Source: Topomyia yanbarensis
Lineage: Eukaryota; Arthropoda; Insecta; Diptera; Culicidae
NCBI RefSeq assembly: GCF_030247195.1
Contig: NC_080671.1
Span: forward strand, 1,578,501 to 1,642,500
Reading direction: 5' to 3'
Length of the DNA: 64,000 bases
Below are positions 25,401 to 40,400 of the stretch, piece after piece; within the stretch, counting starts at the first letter, position 1, and every line of letters begins with the position of its first letter. A model generated the notes under the pieces. That model made no database searches and was not told where the DNA came from. It saw only the letters and a program-made list of their open reading frames with translations. A program made the translations under genes and the position numbers.

Positions 25401-28400
25401 GCTAGTACGAGGTACGCAATCATGTGGGAGAATTTCCGTTAGATAAAAGTTTATATACACAGGGGTTTTGGTTCTGACCTTTCCATAATCGACGTCGTTT
25501 TGTATATTGTTCTTCGCTACGAAACTTTCTGCCTCGGTTCGGGAGTTGAACGTTATTAGCACTACTTGTCTCGTATGATGTAGTTGTATGTGTGACAATT
25601 CTGTAGCTCTAAGACAGGTCTGTGAAAAATCAATCGCGAGTGAATTTTTGTTTTGTGATTCACATTTCACACGCAGTTGGGGTAAAGGAATTTTACTGCA
25701 CACTTTGGAACCGCGCGGCACTCGTAGTATTTTTTGTTAGCATGCTGTTTGCAAGCAGTGCGTTTTTGACTTCTGATCTCAACGAGGTGGGTAAGCAGGC
25801 TGGCGAGTGTTATATTTTCAACGACTTGCTTAGATTTAAAAAACATTTACTGATAAAAACATTCACATCGGTCGCTTTAGCTTGGTTTGGACGGTTCAAA
25901 GGCATTGAGCATTCTGTTCAGAAATGGCTGCCAACATCAACACGCTTGAATTTCGATTGGCTGGCCTATTCCATATGATCTGGTATTGTTTCAATGTTAT
26001 CAGTGTAATCGCCATTGTTTCCACTCAATTTATGGTACGATGAATCAAAGTGATAAATTTTGTTTTTCTGGTGAGGTTTATAGCAATAAATTGAAATTTT
26101 TCCGAGATGGCTCGATTTATTTTTTGGTACTCGCTTATTTTTATGGTAAATTGCGATGTTTTTCTTCAAAAAGCAGTGTACAGTTCAACTTGAAATATCG
26201 AATTTTCATGCATTTTTCGTATTAATCGTTGTTTATTTTCATAAATGAGTCGACACTTTCTTAAAACAACAAGTTTTCAAAATTATACTCTTGAAAAACA
26301 ACCATTAAAAACCAGCTGACTACTAGCTAGCTTAGTCCTGTCACTAAATTAGTGTCGGATTCTGATGAGACGAAGTCGAAATGCAAATTCCATAACTAAT
26401 TTAGTTATAGGTTTTGTGCTCTTCATGTACAAAGATGGTTTCAAACAATTTTCTCCTTTATGGAGAAAAAATAGTTTTTATCAAAATATTTCTCCACTAC
26501 GGAAAAACATAGCATAGTGTAGCTGACTACACCACTGAACGACTCACATCCTAAGTCCTCATCATGCCTAATAATTTGTGAAAAAAGCGTAATGTTATTG
26601 AAACTCCTTTATCCTAATAATAGGAACATGAAAAACTGTACCTAGTTTAACTTATAACCGCGTATATTTTTCGGATAAAATACTAATGAAATGCACTATT
26701 TTAATGACACGTGTCCTCATCGAAACAGAATCAGATAAAACAAGCAAGATCTAAACAGTCCAGTCACGCAACGATTCTGTCAAATGCCCACACACTGTTT
26801 CCCCCAAAATAACTCCAGAACCTACCTAAATTAACGTAAATGATATCCTCCGGCGTTACGCTGAAACGCGGTGGCGCGTGCACGTCCAGATGAAACCAGG
26901 TCCCGTTTTTGTGCTGCTTCGGGGGCCGGTTAAGGAACACCACCTTACACTCGTACCAGCCCTGGTCCGCCTCGCGGATATTGGTCAGGTTCAGGGACGC
27001 CGCACCGAAGCTCGAATCGGGCGAGGCTCTCGAAACGCGCCCCTCGTATCCCTCGCCGCTGTGGGTTGGATAGCTCTCGTACCAGATGTAGATCGGGATT
27101 TCCTGACCCTGAATGAGTGTGTGCGCGCGTTTGTGTATGTGTGAATGTGTTGGAGTGTCGGTTTCGAACGGAAAAACGGAAGAAATCGTTAGATTGAAGC
27201 ACTGTAAAATGTTCATTGAAGGCTCGCGGGCTCGCGCTTGCTTGGCCACGGTAGAACCCTCTAGGCGATACTCATATAGTGTAAGTAGAAAATTACGGAA
27301 AATAGAGATAGCAGAAAGAACGGAAAGAGCATGCTGCATAATAGTACTTGTTTTAAGAGAGAAAGAGTAGATCAGTAGAATGAGGAAAAATATGAAATAT
27401 TGAAACCTGAGTTGTATAGTTTGTAGATTTCTTTTTGTTTAGAACACACAACGAACGATATCTAAAATTATCTCTTCAATAATATAAGCATATAAATAAG
27501 AATATAATAGTACTCGGTCATGCTTTCTAAACGATTTACGACAAAAACAATGAATTTAGGTTCCAGGTTTTTATTTATCTACCATCATCTCAAAGGATGA
27601 ATAATTATTCCGCAAAATTGCTTTCTTTTGCCACTCAGCGTTTCACCTTGTTTTCGACGACAAATATATAGCTTATAATCAGAATTCCAGCGTGCCAAAA
27701 TTATCGCTCCCCCACTCTATCAGAGTGCCGTGTGAAGTCTATCAACATACAGCACACGCGGTTTGTTCATGGGAAAACTTCCATACCGAAATGACGGAAA
27801 ATTGTGGTGAAGCAATTTTCATGCCCGAAACGTTCCCCACTCCCCCCACAGCCCCCTTTCATTGGTCCCTCAATATTGTGCGACTCGGGATTAGGGTCGG
27901 GAAACGACGGCGACCGGTTCCTAATAATCCATGCAAATTCATTAGGTTGCTGGCGTTGGAATAGAAACGTGCTGCCACCATGCCAACTGAAGTGGTTCCC
28001 ACCAGAACCGTAAAACCAGCCATGCGATGGCGCTAGCAACCTTTATGTATGAGTAAATGTATTCAGAAGGCATCGGATGAAATTGAATCAAGCGCCAGGT
28101 GTTTGTAGGAAATTTCCACTCTATCATCCAATTCGCAGTCGTTAGCTCATTTAAATTATCGGAGGTATTCATCGGGAAGGTTAAAATGAGAAGCACAAAT
28201 GTGGATTGAAACCTTGAAATTGTGGAGACGCCTCGTACTTTACTGTGGAATTCGGAACATAATGGAAACGCGCGGTGCTTCTCAAATGAAGATTCTTTTG
28301 TTATAATATCTCACACAATCTATTACTTTTCAACCTACTCAGAAAAGTAATATCACAACCCCAAGCAGATGCTTTCCCCTCAAAAAAAACAAAAGTGACC

Positions 28401-31400
28401 GCACCGTGAAAATTGATATCTTCTTCGAAAAGTCTGACACCGACATCAATGCGACCGAAAACAATGCACTTTTGCGCTACTTATCGCAAAGCAAGAAGCA
28501 TTCAAACCAAACCACGTCCGACTTCCTGCGTCTGGTGGATTGGAACGAGTTTGGTTGCGGTCTTGCCTGTTCATTTCTTTCTTTTTTATATACATATACA
28601 TATATTTATAATCTGCACCACCGCGTCCGGAAATTGAGTTCTGCTTTCTTATGTTTCTTTCATCTGCGACGTCGTACCTCATTAGAGTACCGCGTATTTA
28701 AATTCTCGGTTCTGATTCTGACCACCACCACTACTGCTCGTTTGAGGTTCGATGCCCGTCCCGCACAACTAGTCGCATAATTGGCCTATAATTAATACCA
28801 ACCAGCCAACCAAAGAAATAGACGAAAAACGGCCCAGCCAATACTAATGACAACCGCATAAACTAGTGAAATGGCGACAAAAAGTGCCGCAGAAAAAGAT
28901 TTAGATTAATGTTGGCATTGTTGCGGACTGCTTCTGCATTGACAGTTGGCACAACATAACAGGTTGTGAAAACGACGGAGTTTAGCAAAAGAAAGCATTT
29001 GAGGTGATGAGAGATGTTGGATAAATAGTAAACACTCGGAAGCCATAAATTACAACACGCATTCGCAATCGATTCGACACACTGAATATTGCCTACATAG
29101 TCACGATTTTCGTTCATTTTCAACTAAAATAACCGATGCAAATCGAAAACTAAGGATAAACGATTTTTAATAGCGTTCAAAGAACCGAATCGAACGAAAA
29201 AACTAAATTGACGCATATAGGAAAACCGTAGACTAAAAAAAAAGGAGAGCAAACATCAGCTAACGATATGTAACAATACTTAGGCCTACACGTGGCAATG
29301 TACTTTGCGCAACCGCGTGTTAGCATTTAGCATGAATCTCAATTTTTCTGCGTTCTGAGTTTTGTCAAACTTTTGAGATTCATTCTTGTCTCATGTTCAC
29401 AAAAGAAACACGGGCACGTTACTCTAACTAACAAATAAATTCCGGGAGGCCTCTCTTATTTTTTTTCATTTTGATTATCTAAAGCGATTGCCTACCGCAG
29501 GCTCGTTGCCTGTTCTTGTCTAGTTGCACTTTTTTTTTTGCACGCAGAGTGTGTTTGTTTTGTTTTTTTTACGAATGTAGAAAAAAATCTGGAGAAATTG
29601 ATTAGGAGTAGAGAGTTGAGTTGATAGCGTACCGTTTCGCTCACCTTCTTCTCCCATTGCAAGACATAGGGGACTGGGTGATCGCCAGGGAACTCGACAT
29701 GACAGTTGAACACGACGCTCTCGCCAAGGATGGCGGTGATGTGAACGGCATCCTGGGGTGCTGAAAGAAAAGAGAGGGGGGAAACGTTAGGATGTTTTCA
29801 GTCAAATCAAATTTTATTACGTATAGTAAAAAAACCAAAGATGCCAGAACGAATGTAGATTTGAGCCGATTTCATCTGACATCGAGCATGTTACGAGGAG
29901 AGAAAATGATCCTGTGAAATGCATGATTTAGTAGGCCGTCGCAAAAAAAACGAAGTTTAAACAGTCATGGTGTTCAACCCTAGAATGATTGCCAATTCAA
30001 GCACTCCTTGGTCTTAGTCACCATCTGCTGGACTACTTTGTGCACGTTATTCATTTTCCTTCTACCTAAATAAACTACTTTCGGCGACGTGTTGTGCTCA
30101 GTACCGTCTTCGTGCATGGCACGCTAGGATAGGGCCAAAGGGTGTCAGATTTTGGAAGCCTCGCTCTGAGACTAGATATGTATCAAATTATTTGTACTGG
30201 CAAGTTATGAGATTTACAAGAAAGGAGCCGCATTCTTGGGATTCATAATCAAATTGCTGTTGAAATAACGATTAACGACAAACGCAGACATAATATAGGG
30301 CACGGTGACATATTGTTTAAAGTGGTCATCGCTCAGTTCACTTTTTCTATCTTCCAGAACCGGTGCACGAAGCGTATAGTTGAAATCTGTTGCAATTAAC
30401 CTAACCCAAAATCAATTTGTGCAAAAAAAAAACAAAACATAAAATGTTATTCCCGATCCAATAACAAGAGTCGCGACGATCAAAAATAAGTTAATTTGTT
30501 ACTCGTTACTCGTTAACCCAGTATCGATTTCAAGGAATGCAAGATTCGGCCTTCTGTTAGCAAAGTGAAATGTTCATTAAGAACGAAATTGTGGATTCTC
30601 GCAAGTAAGAAGTCTTGATGTGACAAATCTTAGTTTAGCCCGAAGTAAAACACATCAGTGATATGGTTATTGTTGCGTGTAATTTTGGCCTTGTTTTAGG
30701 TTTGGAGCTTAAGGCTGTCAACTCATCAAACATGCACAATATTTTCTGTAATTTAAATCCCCTATCTTAAGTTGACGGGTTTGGCGGTATTGCAAACATT
30801 ATCAAGCATATCAGTTTTAAAGAAGCTCTGATAGACAACTGCTTTAAGATGGTTATTGCATTACGCCTCAATAGTGATGTATCGAGGAGACCGAGAGGGC
30901 TTCTGGGACTTTTTCATGTTTTGTATTTTTCATACTCTTCACCAACCCAAACTAACGATCAGCATTAGCCTGTGCACGCTGGCGTGGTCGAATGGCGGGA
31001 CGCCGTGGATTGCTTTTTCTCTGTGGGGCGTGTTTGAAAACGTTGTTCGCTTAATGGTAGTTTTTTGGACACAGCTAGCAGAGATGGTCATTGTGTGTCG
31101 ATTTATCGGTCGACTTCATCATCGCCCGACCAGGAGAAAATAGCTAGCCAACAACCCGAGCATACTATTTTCTGGTATCATGCCAAAACCTGGTATTAAT
31201 TGATTATTAATACCTCAATGAGTTATAATACTTTATTTTAGTATTATTCATGTATTCCAGTAATTTTTACAAATACCAAAACCTTATTGTGGTATCCATA
31301 AGTGAGTTCTGTTATTGAAAGAGTGAAAAGGTTTTGTTATTATTGAGGTATTATAATAACTCGTTTCAATATCAACTATTTATTCGTAGTACATGTCACA

Positions 31401-34400
31401 GTTATTATTTCAGGTATTTTACCTCTTATGCAAGGCTTCTTAATGCCCTATTGAGGTGTTCAAGTATTGGGTGCAATATACCTGAATTTGCTATTCTGAA
31501 GTTATTCTCTTCTGCTCGGGCGTGCACAGGCAAATTAATTTTAAAGAGAATGTAAATGTAGTCACCTATTAGTGGTTATGTTGTAATAATAGTAGTTTTA
31601 GTACTAGTATACAATGTCCATAAAAGCACAAGAGTCCTATATTGAAAAACAGCAAGCCGAAAAAAAACGCTGTTCAAGATTTACATTTTCATTGATCCAC
31701 ATGGATGAGACAACCATAGTTTGGTATTAATTCGATATTTTCTAAACAAACCTGCTAATCTTATTTGTGCATTGTGATTCAGTAGTGATACAGAATACAA
31801 TCCAATAGATAACTCATTTTCAACAAAAATCCACATGGGACTCTTATGCTATTATGGGTAGTATGTTTGCACAACTGACGAACATGATAGAATATTGGGA
31901 AATCTTTCCTAGGATTCGCTGGTCACTTTTTACCGGTGCTGAATTCGTGTATTCGATTCGACTAATTCGGGATGATCGTATTGGATAAATTAACTATTTG
32001 CAATTTATTCCTCAAAAAACAGCTTAATTTCAAACCTCGAGAGTAGAAGACCCCCTTTAAGGCTCGATGTCAAATCACGATGTCACGATGTCGTTTGTGA
32101 TGCCACTCCTTGGGATATGTTTCCTGATTCATAACCTCGGCAAAAATCGCACTTCATTTGGCGTAAGCGCAGATTGCTTGTCAGACAAAATATTTCTTGA
32201 TCAATTTTGAAAGTCAATTAATCTCTCTCGAAAACTTTTGTTTATAGGATGTGTAGGATAATAGATATGAATTTTTTCCTCAAATTTTGATTATTCAGCG
32301 ACGTTTGAAAAATCAATTTTTAACAATGGTAATATTTTCCCCGAAACCCTTTTTGCCTTTCTCATATAAAGAAAGGCTATGCAATCACTGCAAAATCGAC
32401 TTTTTAACAGAGGCCCGGAGGGCAGAGTGTCATATACCATTCGACTCAGTTCGTCGAGATCTGTGTGTATCATCTAAACTCACACAATTTTCTCGGAGAT
32501 GGCAAAACCGATTCTCGCAAACTTAGTTTCGAATGAAAGGTATAACGGTCCCATAAGCTGCTATTAAATTTTTAGTCCGACGTCCGGTTCCGGAGTTACG
32601 GGTTGAAGAGTGTAGTCAGCCAACAAATTCCCATATAAACTGGTAACACCATGATGTCTAAATGATGTAGCACATATTAAAATAAGTTATGACCAATCAA
32701 AAATTTCCCATATAAACCGTTACAATCGTAATACCTCATAAGCTAAAAATCTGTTGAAATGGTTACCAAATTACTTTGACTCGTACGTCTAGATCACTGA
32801 TTGCCAATCAAACATTCTTTAAATATATTGTCCACTATCGACAATTCCGGAAGTTTCGGATTCCGGGTATATTCCACAATTAAAGTCACATCGATTCTTA
32901 GGTGATGACTGAAACGATTTTCTCGATGTCAAGTCTCAAATGTAAGATATAATATACAGTTGGATGTAGCATCGGCCCCCCTCCCTTACCCTTACACCTT
33001 CTCCCTTCATCAACCCCCCCACCCCCCTGGACCACCTTCACACCTGCATTCCCTTCATCCATCCCGTATATCGTAATAAGATGAAGGGTTTCGGACGCAT
33101 CCTCCATCCTCAAACCACTAAACCCCACCCCTCCACTTCCAAACCAATTCCCCCAACATTTCAAAATCCGATCACATAAATATAACATTGAACTCTGGCT
33201 GATAATGTCAATTAAATATTATACTTTTTTGTTTAAAGTGATTCGGCGTCAACCTACAACCCCAGCTAATTAGCAAGGGACTAGAAGGTGTGAACTATTT
33301 TTCAATATTAAGAGCTATAGTACTCAAGGAAGAGCAAGAAGTTGAAGGTAGAAAGTTTAGAAAAGCTCTTCGACACACAATTTCCAGGTTGTATCGATTC
33401 GTAGCTAGACAATGTTCACTGATCTCATTCTGGGGATTCGGACTCGTGGGCATTAGCACGAACATTGGTTACCACTGATTCGGTCCAGTGGGCAGTTGAC
33501 AGCTTTGTTCCATACAAATCGATTGGAAAAAAAGGAATCTTTCCCGTGCTACTGCAAAAGGGATTTGATATTCTCAAACATGTCTTGAAAAAGATTTTAT
33601 GCATACCAGTTTTTCTACCAGGTATATCCCGAAAGCATGGCGAAAATAATCGTTAAATTTATTATCAAAGGGGGGGACTCAAATTATGAAGAACCCAAGG
33701 GTTTTGGGCACATCAGCTTAAGTTCTTTTGTTCTAAGAGTTTTGGAACTGATAATCAATCATCACATCAGGAACGTTAGTTTAGTTGAATATCCACTGCA
33801 CAAACAACATGCATATCAACACCGGTGGGACTAGCTGTTAAAAGGGCCCGAATTCTTCGGGAACTGGGCAAGAACCGCATTCTGAAATTCGCTATCGTCC
33901 ACTTTAATACAGGCGAGCGAGTGCGTGGGACGTGTCTGAAGATTTATTACAGTTTTATAAAAATAAAGGTAAGGTGAAAGTGCACCAGCCATTCAGGACC
34001 TTTCGATAGCTACCATAATTTGGGAAGTTTGCGAACTCCCTGAGACACACGCATCGGCCTAGGTGACTTGACAGTCACCTACGTCTACCCATAAAAGACC
34101 ATTCTGCAGTCCTCTGGTCGCCAACGAAAACCAGGGACAAAGACTCTCGGGCAAAGGCCCTAAACAGCAAGGAGAGCAACCCTACTCGGTCTGGCAAAAG
34201 TCCGTCGCCAACCGATCTCGCCAACGAAGGGAGCGCCTGTTGGACACCTCGCCCAGATCGCCTTTCTGGGACTGCCATTTTACCTACCACCCCAGCATCG
34301 AACCCTACACCCAAGGATCAGTCATCGCCATCTTGCAGGAAGTTCATCGTGACAACAGCAATTTCGAACCGAAACCGATCAGCGAGCGCTCGCCGGATCA

Positions 34401-37400
34401 TCTAACTACCAACAACACAGTCTACAATTCCGTACACCACTATATAATAAACTTACAGACTTTAAGAAAGTTGAGTGTTTTATATGCCAAAAGATCCGCG
34501 AAATCCCTCCAGTTGGCCCAGTAGCGCACCGACCCTGCGACTAAGTCCGAGTCACGTGCTGCTGAAGCTTGTCGGGAAAACCTTAAGTTACACTAGCTTG
34601 GGTGTACTCCTGGATATTGAGGGTGCTTGGATAATGTGTTCTTCCAGTATCTGCATGTATCTCGGTTGGATAAAGGCAATGCTTAGTAACCGCATTATTT
34701 GTTCGTCACTGAGACATACAGAGATAAGGAAATTGAGTATTTGCGTCTGTTCTGAGGCTAACGTTCTGTCATCTTTGCTATGGAACCTGGCTTGCGATGG
34801 CTTGTTGAGGAAACTCGGTGAGCTTGGATTTTCAACCTCCGGGTTTGCTGACGATCACCAATTACTAATTACTGGACTTTGTATCGGAACAATCTATGAC
34901 TTAATGCAACAAGTATTCAGAGCTATGGAACAGTGGTGTCGACAAGTTAATTTATCAGTTAAACGAAACAAAATTTCAATGATCCCTTTCAATTTCTTGA
35001 TTCAGGAGGCGATAAATAATTTGGGAGAGTACCTTGTAGGCGGCGTTCGTCAATTTCATAATTCGCTAGTTGCAGCAATCCATCTTTTTGTAAGGGCTAG
35101 CGAAAGAGGTTGAACCCACGTGTGGAGTCTTGAGAGGGATATTCCAAAGTAATATCTTCAGTCCACTTTGGTCTTGTTTGGCTCAGTAGGACACTCAATC
35201 GTAACGGGCATGGCTATTAGATAATGTATAGAAATATGGAGTACACTAGAAATGACCTTCTACATGGAGCCGTGGCGACATCGGCATGGAGTTTGACCTA
35301 GAGAAATAGTGATTGGTCGGCAATTGTGGTTGTGAGATCGATGATGGGAAGTTGATGTAGGGACTGGTTCGTGGTGAATCATACAGGTAATTCACAACAC
35401 CCTTATCACACTAGAGCTCGGAGATTAGTCGGATGAACTCTGTCCTGAAGATTTTCATGATCGTGGGGAATGAAAGCAATTAACATATTTACAGTCCACG
35501 TGTTGACCTAAAGTTTCAGCGTCATCAAATGGAGGATTTTGAAAGAAATTAGAGAAAAGAATTAAGATAAGCAGATTGTCCCGGGATGAAAGGAGCCAGG
35601 TATAGTCGAGGTACAGATACTATGCGTATCGCAGGTACAAAAACTACAAGAATACTTCGGGGAAAGAGAAAAGTATATTCCCTTAGTCCAAATGAATTAC
35701 ACTCTTAACTGTCGAAGAGAAGATTGCAGAATGGAAGTAGATAGCAGGGGATGGCTCCTACTATGGTTGGAGCAACCGTATGCCGACAAGTCTGCATCGA
35801 ACATGCTGCTCAAGCGAGGTGAACTTTCTTCAGTGACGAAGAATTGCAGAAGGTATTTAACACCACGATGCCGAGGAGTAGTACACAATGAAACACGAAC
35901 TCGACATAAGATTTTACACCACCAGTTGACACCGTAAAGTAGTCTTTGGAAGAAGATTGTGTAGAAGTACCATTGCGTGTCTGTGTCTATTCTGACGATA
36001 TACCGGTTCCAGAAAAGTTTATGAATATCAAAAAAAACATCGGAATTTTCAGGTGTGAATTTAACACACGAATTTTTTTCAGGTGTGGCGTTTGTGCTTC
36101 TCCCAACCGAGCTCCCGTCGGCCCTGTTTGAAATCACCCAGTGACATGCTATAGCCAATTTTGCTCCTCCGTGTTCGAACAGGTAGTTGATCATTGCCAG
36201 TGTCTTTATTATTTCTTAACCATACGATCTTCTCAGACTATTCTCATCGTCTTCTGCTACGTCGATTAGATGTACTAATTCAACTTATCGATCACCTCAC
36301 ACTCTTTCGTAAGAAGGCTTCCATTAGCGCTTCTTTGCATGTCGGTAGAACACTTCGTCATTATCACGATCTCCAGTTGGCGCTTCTTTCACCGTAATAC
36401 CGAGTTGTGTTTGTTCGCGCTTTTCCGTCATGTTCCTTGGACGATTGCAAAGCCCACGCATCATTGACTGTTGTTTTTGTAATGGAGTACAGACTGTCCG
36501 GTTCGATCACCGGTTTGTAAATAAATATGCTCTCGCTGCACCTAAAATGCATCTTTCTCGTCTTCGATGCCGAAGTTGCAAGTTTGCAGCTTGTTCTGTA
36601 GAATTCAGGCAAAGCCAGTCAAGTTAACAGTTGTTGTCCGCCACCCCACATAGCTGCCGCTTGCAATAGCCCTGCCAATGGTAGGTTAAAGCGTCCATAT
36701 TCGCTTGCACCTTCTCATTTCATTACTACAAAAGGCTGCGATGGCCTACAGAATGAATGCGATCGTTTAAACAGAGCTGTAGCGCCATTTTGTGCCAGTG
36801 ATGCTATTCTAAAGGGCGAACACGAAATTATTGCAACACATTCAACAGGGCATAACTTTTTTACCATTGGGTAAAAATCAACCAAATTTTGCACACATTC
36901 TCATTGATGTGTATTGTTTACATGCTGTCAAACTCGAAGTCGGTTTTTCGATTCAACGAAAATGGAGGTGAACCAACGCGAGTCGAGAAAACAAATTTAT
37001 TCCAACCACCTAGAATTTCCTGACCTGTCGCACTGGCAGTTGGGAAAAATGTTGAACATTCATCATTCAACCGTCTCCAGAATGTTGAAGCGGTTCCAGG
37101 ATCGGTTGACTTTGGACCACGGCAAAGGAGCTGGAAGAAAACCGGGACCGGAGAACAAAAAGACGGAGGGAAAGGTGAAGCGGATGATTAAAGCAAATCC
37201 CAACGTCTCAAACCGTGATTTGGCAAAAAAGATCGGCAAGTCGCAGAGCTACATCCAGAATGCAAAGAAGAGAGCTGGACTACTTACATACAAAGTACAG
37301 AACTTCCCAAACCGCGACGAGCGGCAACAATCGACGGCTAAAACTCGGGCACGGAAGCTCTACGAGAAGATGCTGACAAAATATGGCTGCTGTGTGATGG

Positions 37401-40400
37401 ATGACGAAACGTATATAAAAGCCGATTTTAAGCAAATTCCGGGGTTGGAGTTTTTCACCGGCAAGAGCAAGTTCTACATGGACGACAAATTTAAGAAGAA
37501 GAAAATGTCGAAGTTCGCCTCCAAATATCTCATTTGGCAGGCCATCTGCTCTTGCGGACTGAGGAGTGAGCCTTTCGTGACAAAGGGCACAGTAAATGGC
37601 GCGATCTACAAATCTGAGAGCCTCGAGAAGCGCCTTTTGCCGTTCTTGCAGCAGCACGACGAAGCTCCGCTATTTTGGCCAGATTTGGCATCATGCCACT
37701 ATTCTAAAAGCCTCCTAGAGTGGTATGAGGCCAATTCTGTCCACTTTGTTCCAAAGGACATGAATCCGCCAAACTGTCCGGAGCTGCGCCCGGTGGAGCA
37801 GTACTGGGCAATAATGAAGCGGGAACTTCGGAAGAGCAAGAAAGTACCGGATGACACTGTAAAGACTTTGATGGAGGGCATCAAGCGAAAATGCGTTCAA
37901 TTTTACACTCAAGGCTCCATCGATTAACTTTTCTTTTGATTTTTGAAGTAAATATATGTATATAACTACCCTAACATTTTGGTTTGATTTTAAACATTAT
38001 AAGAAAGTTGACATGACATTTTCGGTGTCGCAATAATTTTGTGTTTACGTTTACGCGAAATTCTCGTTCTCGTTTACGCGAAATAGCTCTTTCTCGTTTA
38101 CGCGAAATAGCGAGAATACTTATACACTCAGCCAAAAAATACAGTGAACTTCATAAGTATTTCGTATATTTTTTAGCCACAAGCAGGACGTATGTAAATC
38201 ATAAGACTATCTTATGAAGCAGCATTTATTTCGTCAAATCGGTTTGCTATGATTCAATTTTCCATAACGCATCTTCGATTTTTCATAAGATAAAATTATA
38301 TATTTCCCTTATGTTTATGTAAATCATACGATGCTCGTATGAAACTCAAGCGAGTAACGTATGCAATACCCAATAAAGTCTTATTTTTTCATAATCATCT
38401 TATGAAAACATAGTTTTGTTATTTTTCTATAAATCATAAGATAATTCTTATGAATTTCGCTGTATGATTTGGCTGGGTGTAGTATTCCATGCTCTTCGTG
38501 CATTCACACCCGCCTATGCATATTTCTATTGCGAGGTAACACAGCACACGAGCTTCCTGTCATAGTGCACAGGCCCAAAGCTGTATTTAGGAAGACAAAA
38601 CTGTTTGCGTAAACCGTTGGTTTTTGATATATAGTATCTTCGGCAAACTTTGTTAGTTCTTTCTTGCCGATTTTTTTATATTAGTTGAATTAGGGTGACG
38701 TATTATCACACTCAATGACTATTTCTCAGTTGATTTTACCATAAGAGATTGAGCGATGAAAACGTGACCTCTTAAAATCACTATTTTTCATTTGTCACTT
38801 CATACATTGATTTATTGTAAATACTTTGTTTGCAGCACTTTTAGAACTTTGCATGGCGAAGATTTTTGCTGAAGTAACAAAGTTATTATCTCGTCTATTT
38901 GAAAAGTTATGAACGATTTTTGTTGAAAAATACACCATTTTCAAAAATTAATTATTTATTTTACAGAAATAACGCTCTCGCAGTTTTTTCACCAAAAACT
39001 ACAAAAGTTTCGATCTTTCAAATGAAATTTAAAGATTGAAAATCCATTTGCAATGTTGGGAGATATATAGCTTTGAAAAAAATCATTTTTGTTTTGAAAA
39101 CCGCCTGTCACTATGCAAACAAAAGAGATAGAAACTTTATTGCTTCGGCGAAAATGTGTATTTACAAAAGTTCTAAAAACCTATAGAACAAAGTATTAGC
39201 GAGAAATTAACACATAAAAAGATATTAATAGAAAACCAATTTTTAAAGAGCCACCCAACCTTAAATATTGTAAAAATCATAGCACATGAACCATTAGAGA
39301 TAGCCACATAGTTTCTTAAGAAAAGTTGCTTCAATTTGATTGATTTATAACTTTGTAGAACATTATGTAGCTGAATTTTACATATATAAGAAGTTGATAC
39401 TTTGAACACCCTAATCACAAGGACCACCCTAATTCAACTAATATAAAAAAATCGTTAAGAAAGTTCTAAGAAAGTTTGCCGAAGATACTATATATCTAAA
39501 ACCAACGGTTTAAGCGCAAACAGTTTTGTCTTTCAAAATACAGCTTTGGGACCATAGTGCTGTGGTAGCACTACATACTTACTCGATGAAAGCTTGGGTT
39601 TCTCGCGAGCATTCCCGCCTAAAATTTTGCTTCATGGACGCTAACGATGAAAACGCTAGGCATGCTATTCGTCCAAGTCCGCGAACGAAGGTTCTTAATG
39701 TGCTTCTCGTTCCTTTTGCAACACTGCTTTTATGCGCAAGGATTAATACGCGCCAAAGACTTATTGGTCAAGTTCGAATGCGTTTTACTCTGTTGAATTC
39801 GAATCGATGAAATAGTCAAGTTACTTTACGCTCGTCCGGATGTGCCGGACTCAGGTGATTCGCAATTCTGATCCCAAAAGATCCTGATTCCTGCGGTAGC
39901 AGACAAAGGGTTAAGTCGCCGGTAAACTCTAAGCCTGCTCATATGACCCTTACCACGCTTTCCTAAACTTTCTTCCTTCAACTCGGTGCTCTTCCTTGAG
40001 TACTTTGGCTCTTAGTATTGCAAAATAGACTTCACTTTACAGTCCCTTGCTAATTGAATGTCATTAAAACATAAAAAAGGAAAATTGACTCACTCTTAGT
40101 CGTTAATAAAAAAAAAATGAATGAAATAGTCAAAGCAAATTCCATCCTTTTAATTTGGCCTGTGTTCTTTTTTTCGTATACCTATAATATTTCTTGAATA
40201 AAAAATCAATAAAAATTTAGATACAATGTATCTTTTATTTAAAAAAATAACTGAAAAAGGTATTACTGTGCAAGAATATGCAATGTTCTACAGGGTGTTT
40301 GGTTCATGGTTAAGGACCTCTCGAGGGATGATTGACTGTCATATTTGGAGAAAAAAAATCGTTCTACACATACCTTCAAATCCCAACCTTACTAAGTAAT

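Larger units (their letters stand above)
36812..38045 (+). mobile_element. ITmD37E transposon (Tc1/mariner superfamily)
   Basis: A complete transposase frame is flanked by inverted ends: AACACGAAATTATTGCAACAC at 36819-36839 and its inverted match at 38025-38045, 19 of 21 bases equal. The left end may extend to TA-AAGGGCG at 36810-36818, while the right end seems altered beyond 38045. The total length of about 1.2 kb suits the family. It sits in the first tutl intron, on the opposite strand. Confidence 0.88.

Noticed and set aside
27767..28780. Possible small genes on both strands in the 2.5-kb tutl intron
   Set aside because: Frames overlap each other in opposite directions without protein-like conservation or splice evidence.
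35697..36194. 165-codon minus-strand frame
   Set aside because: It runs antisense to the LINE relic at 35150-35940 and has no motif.
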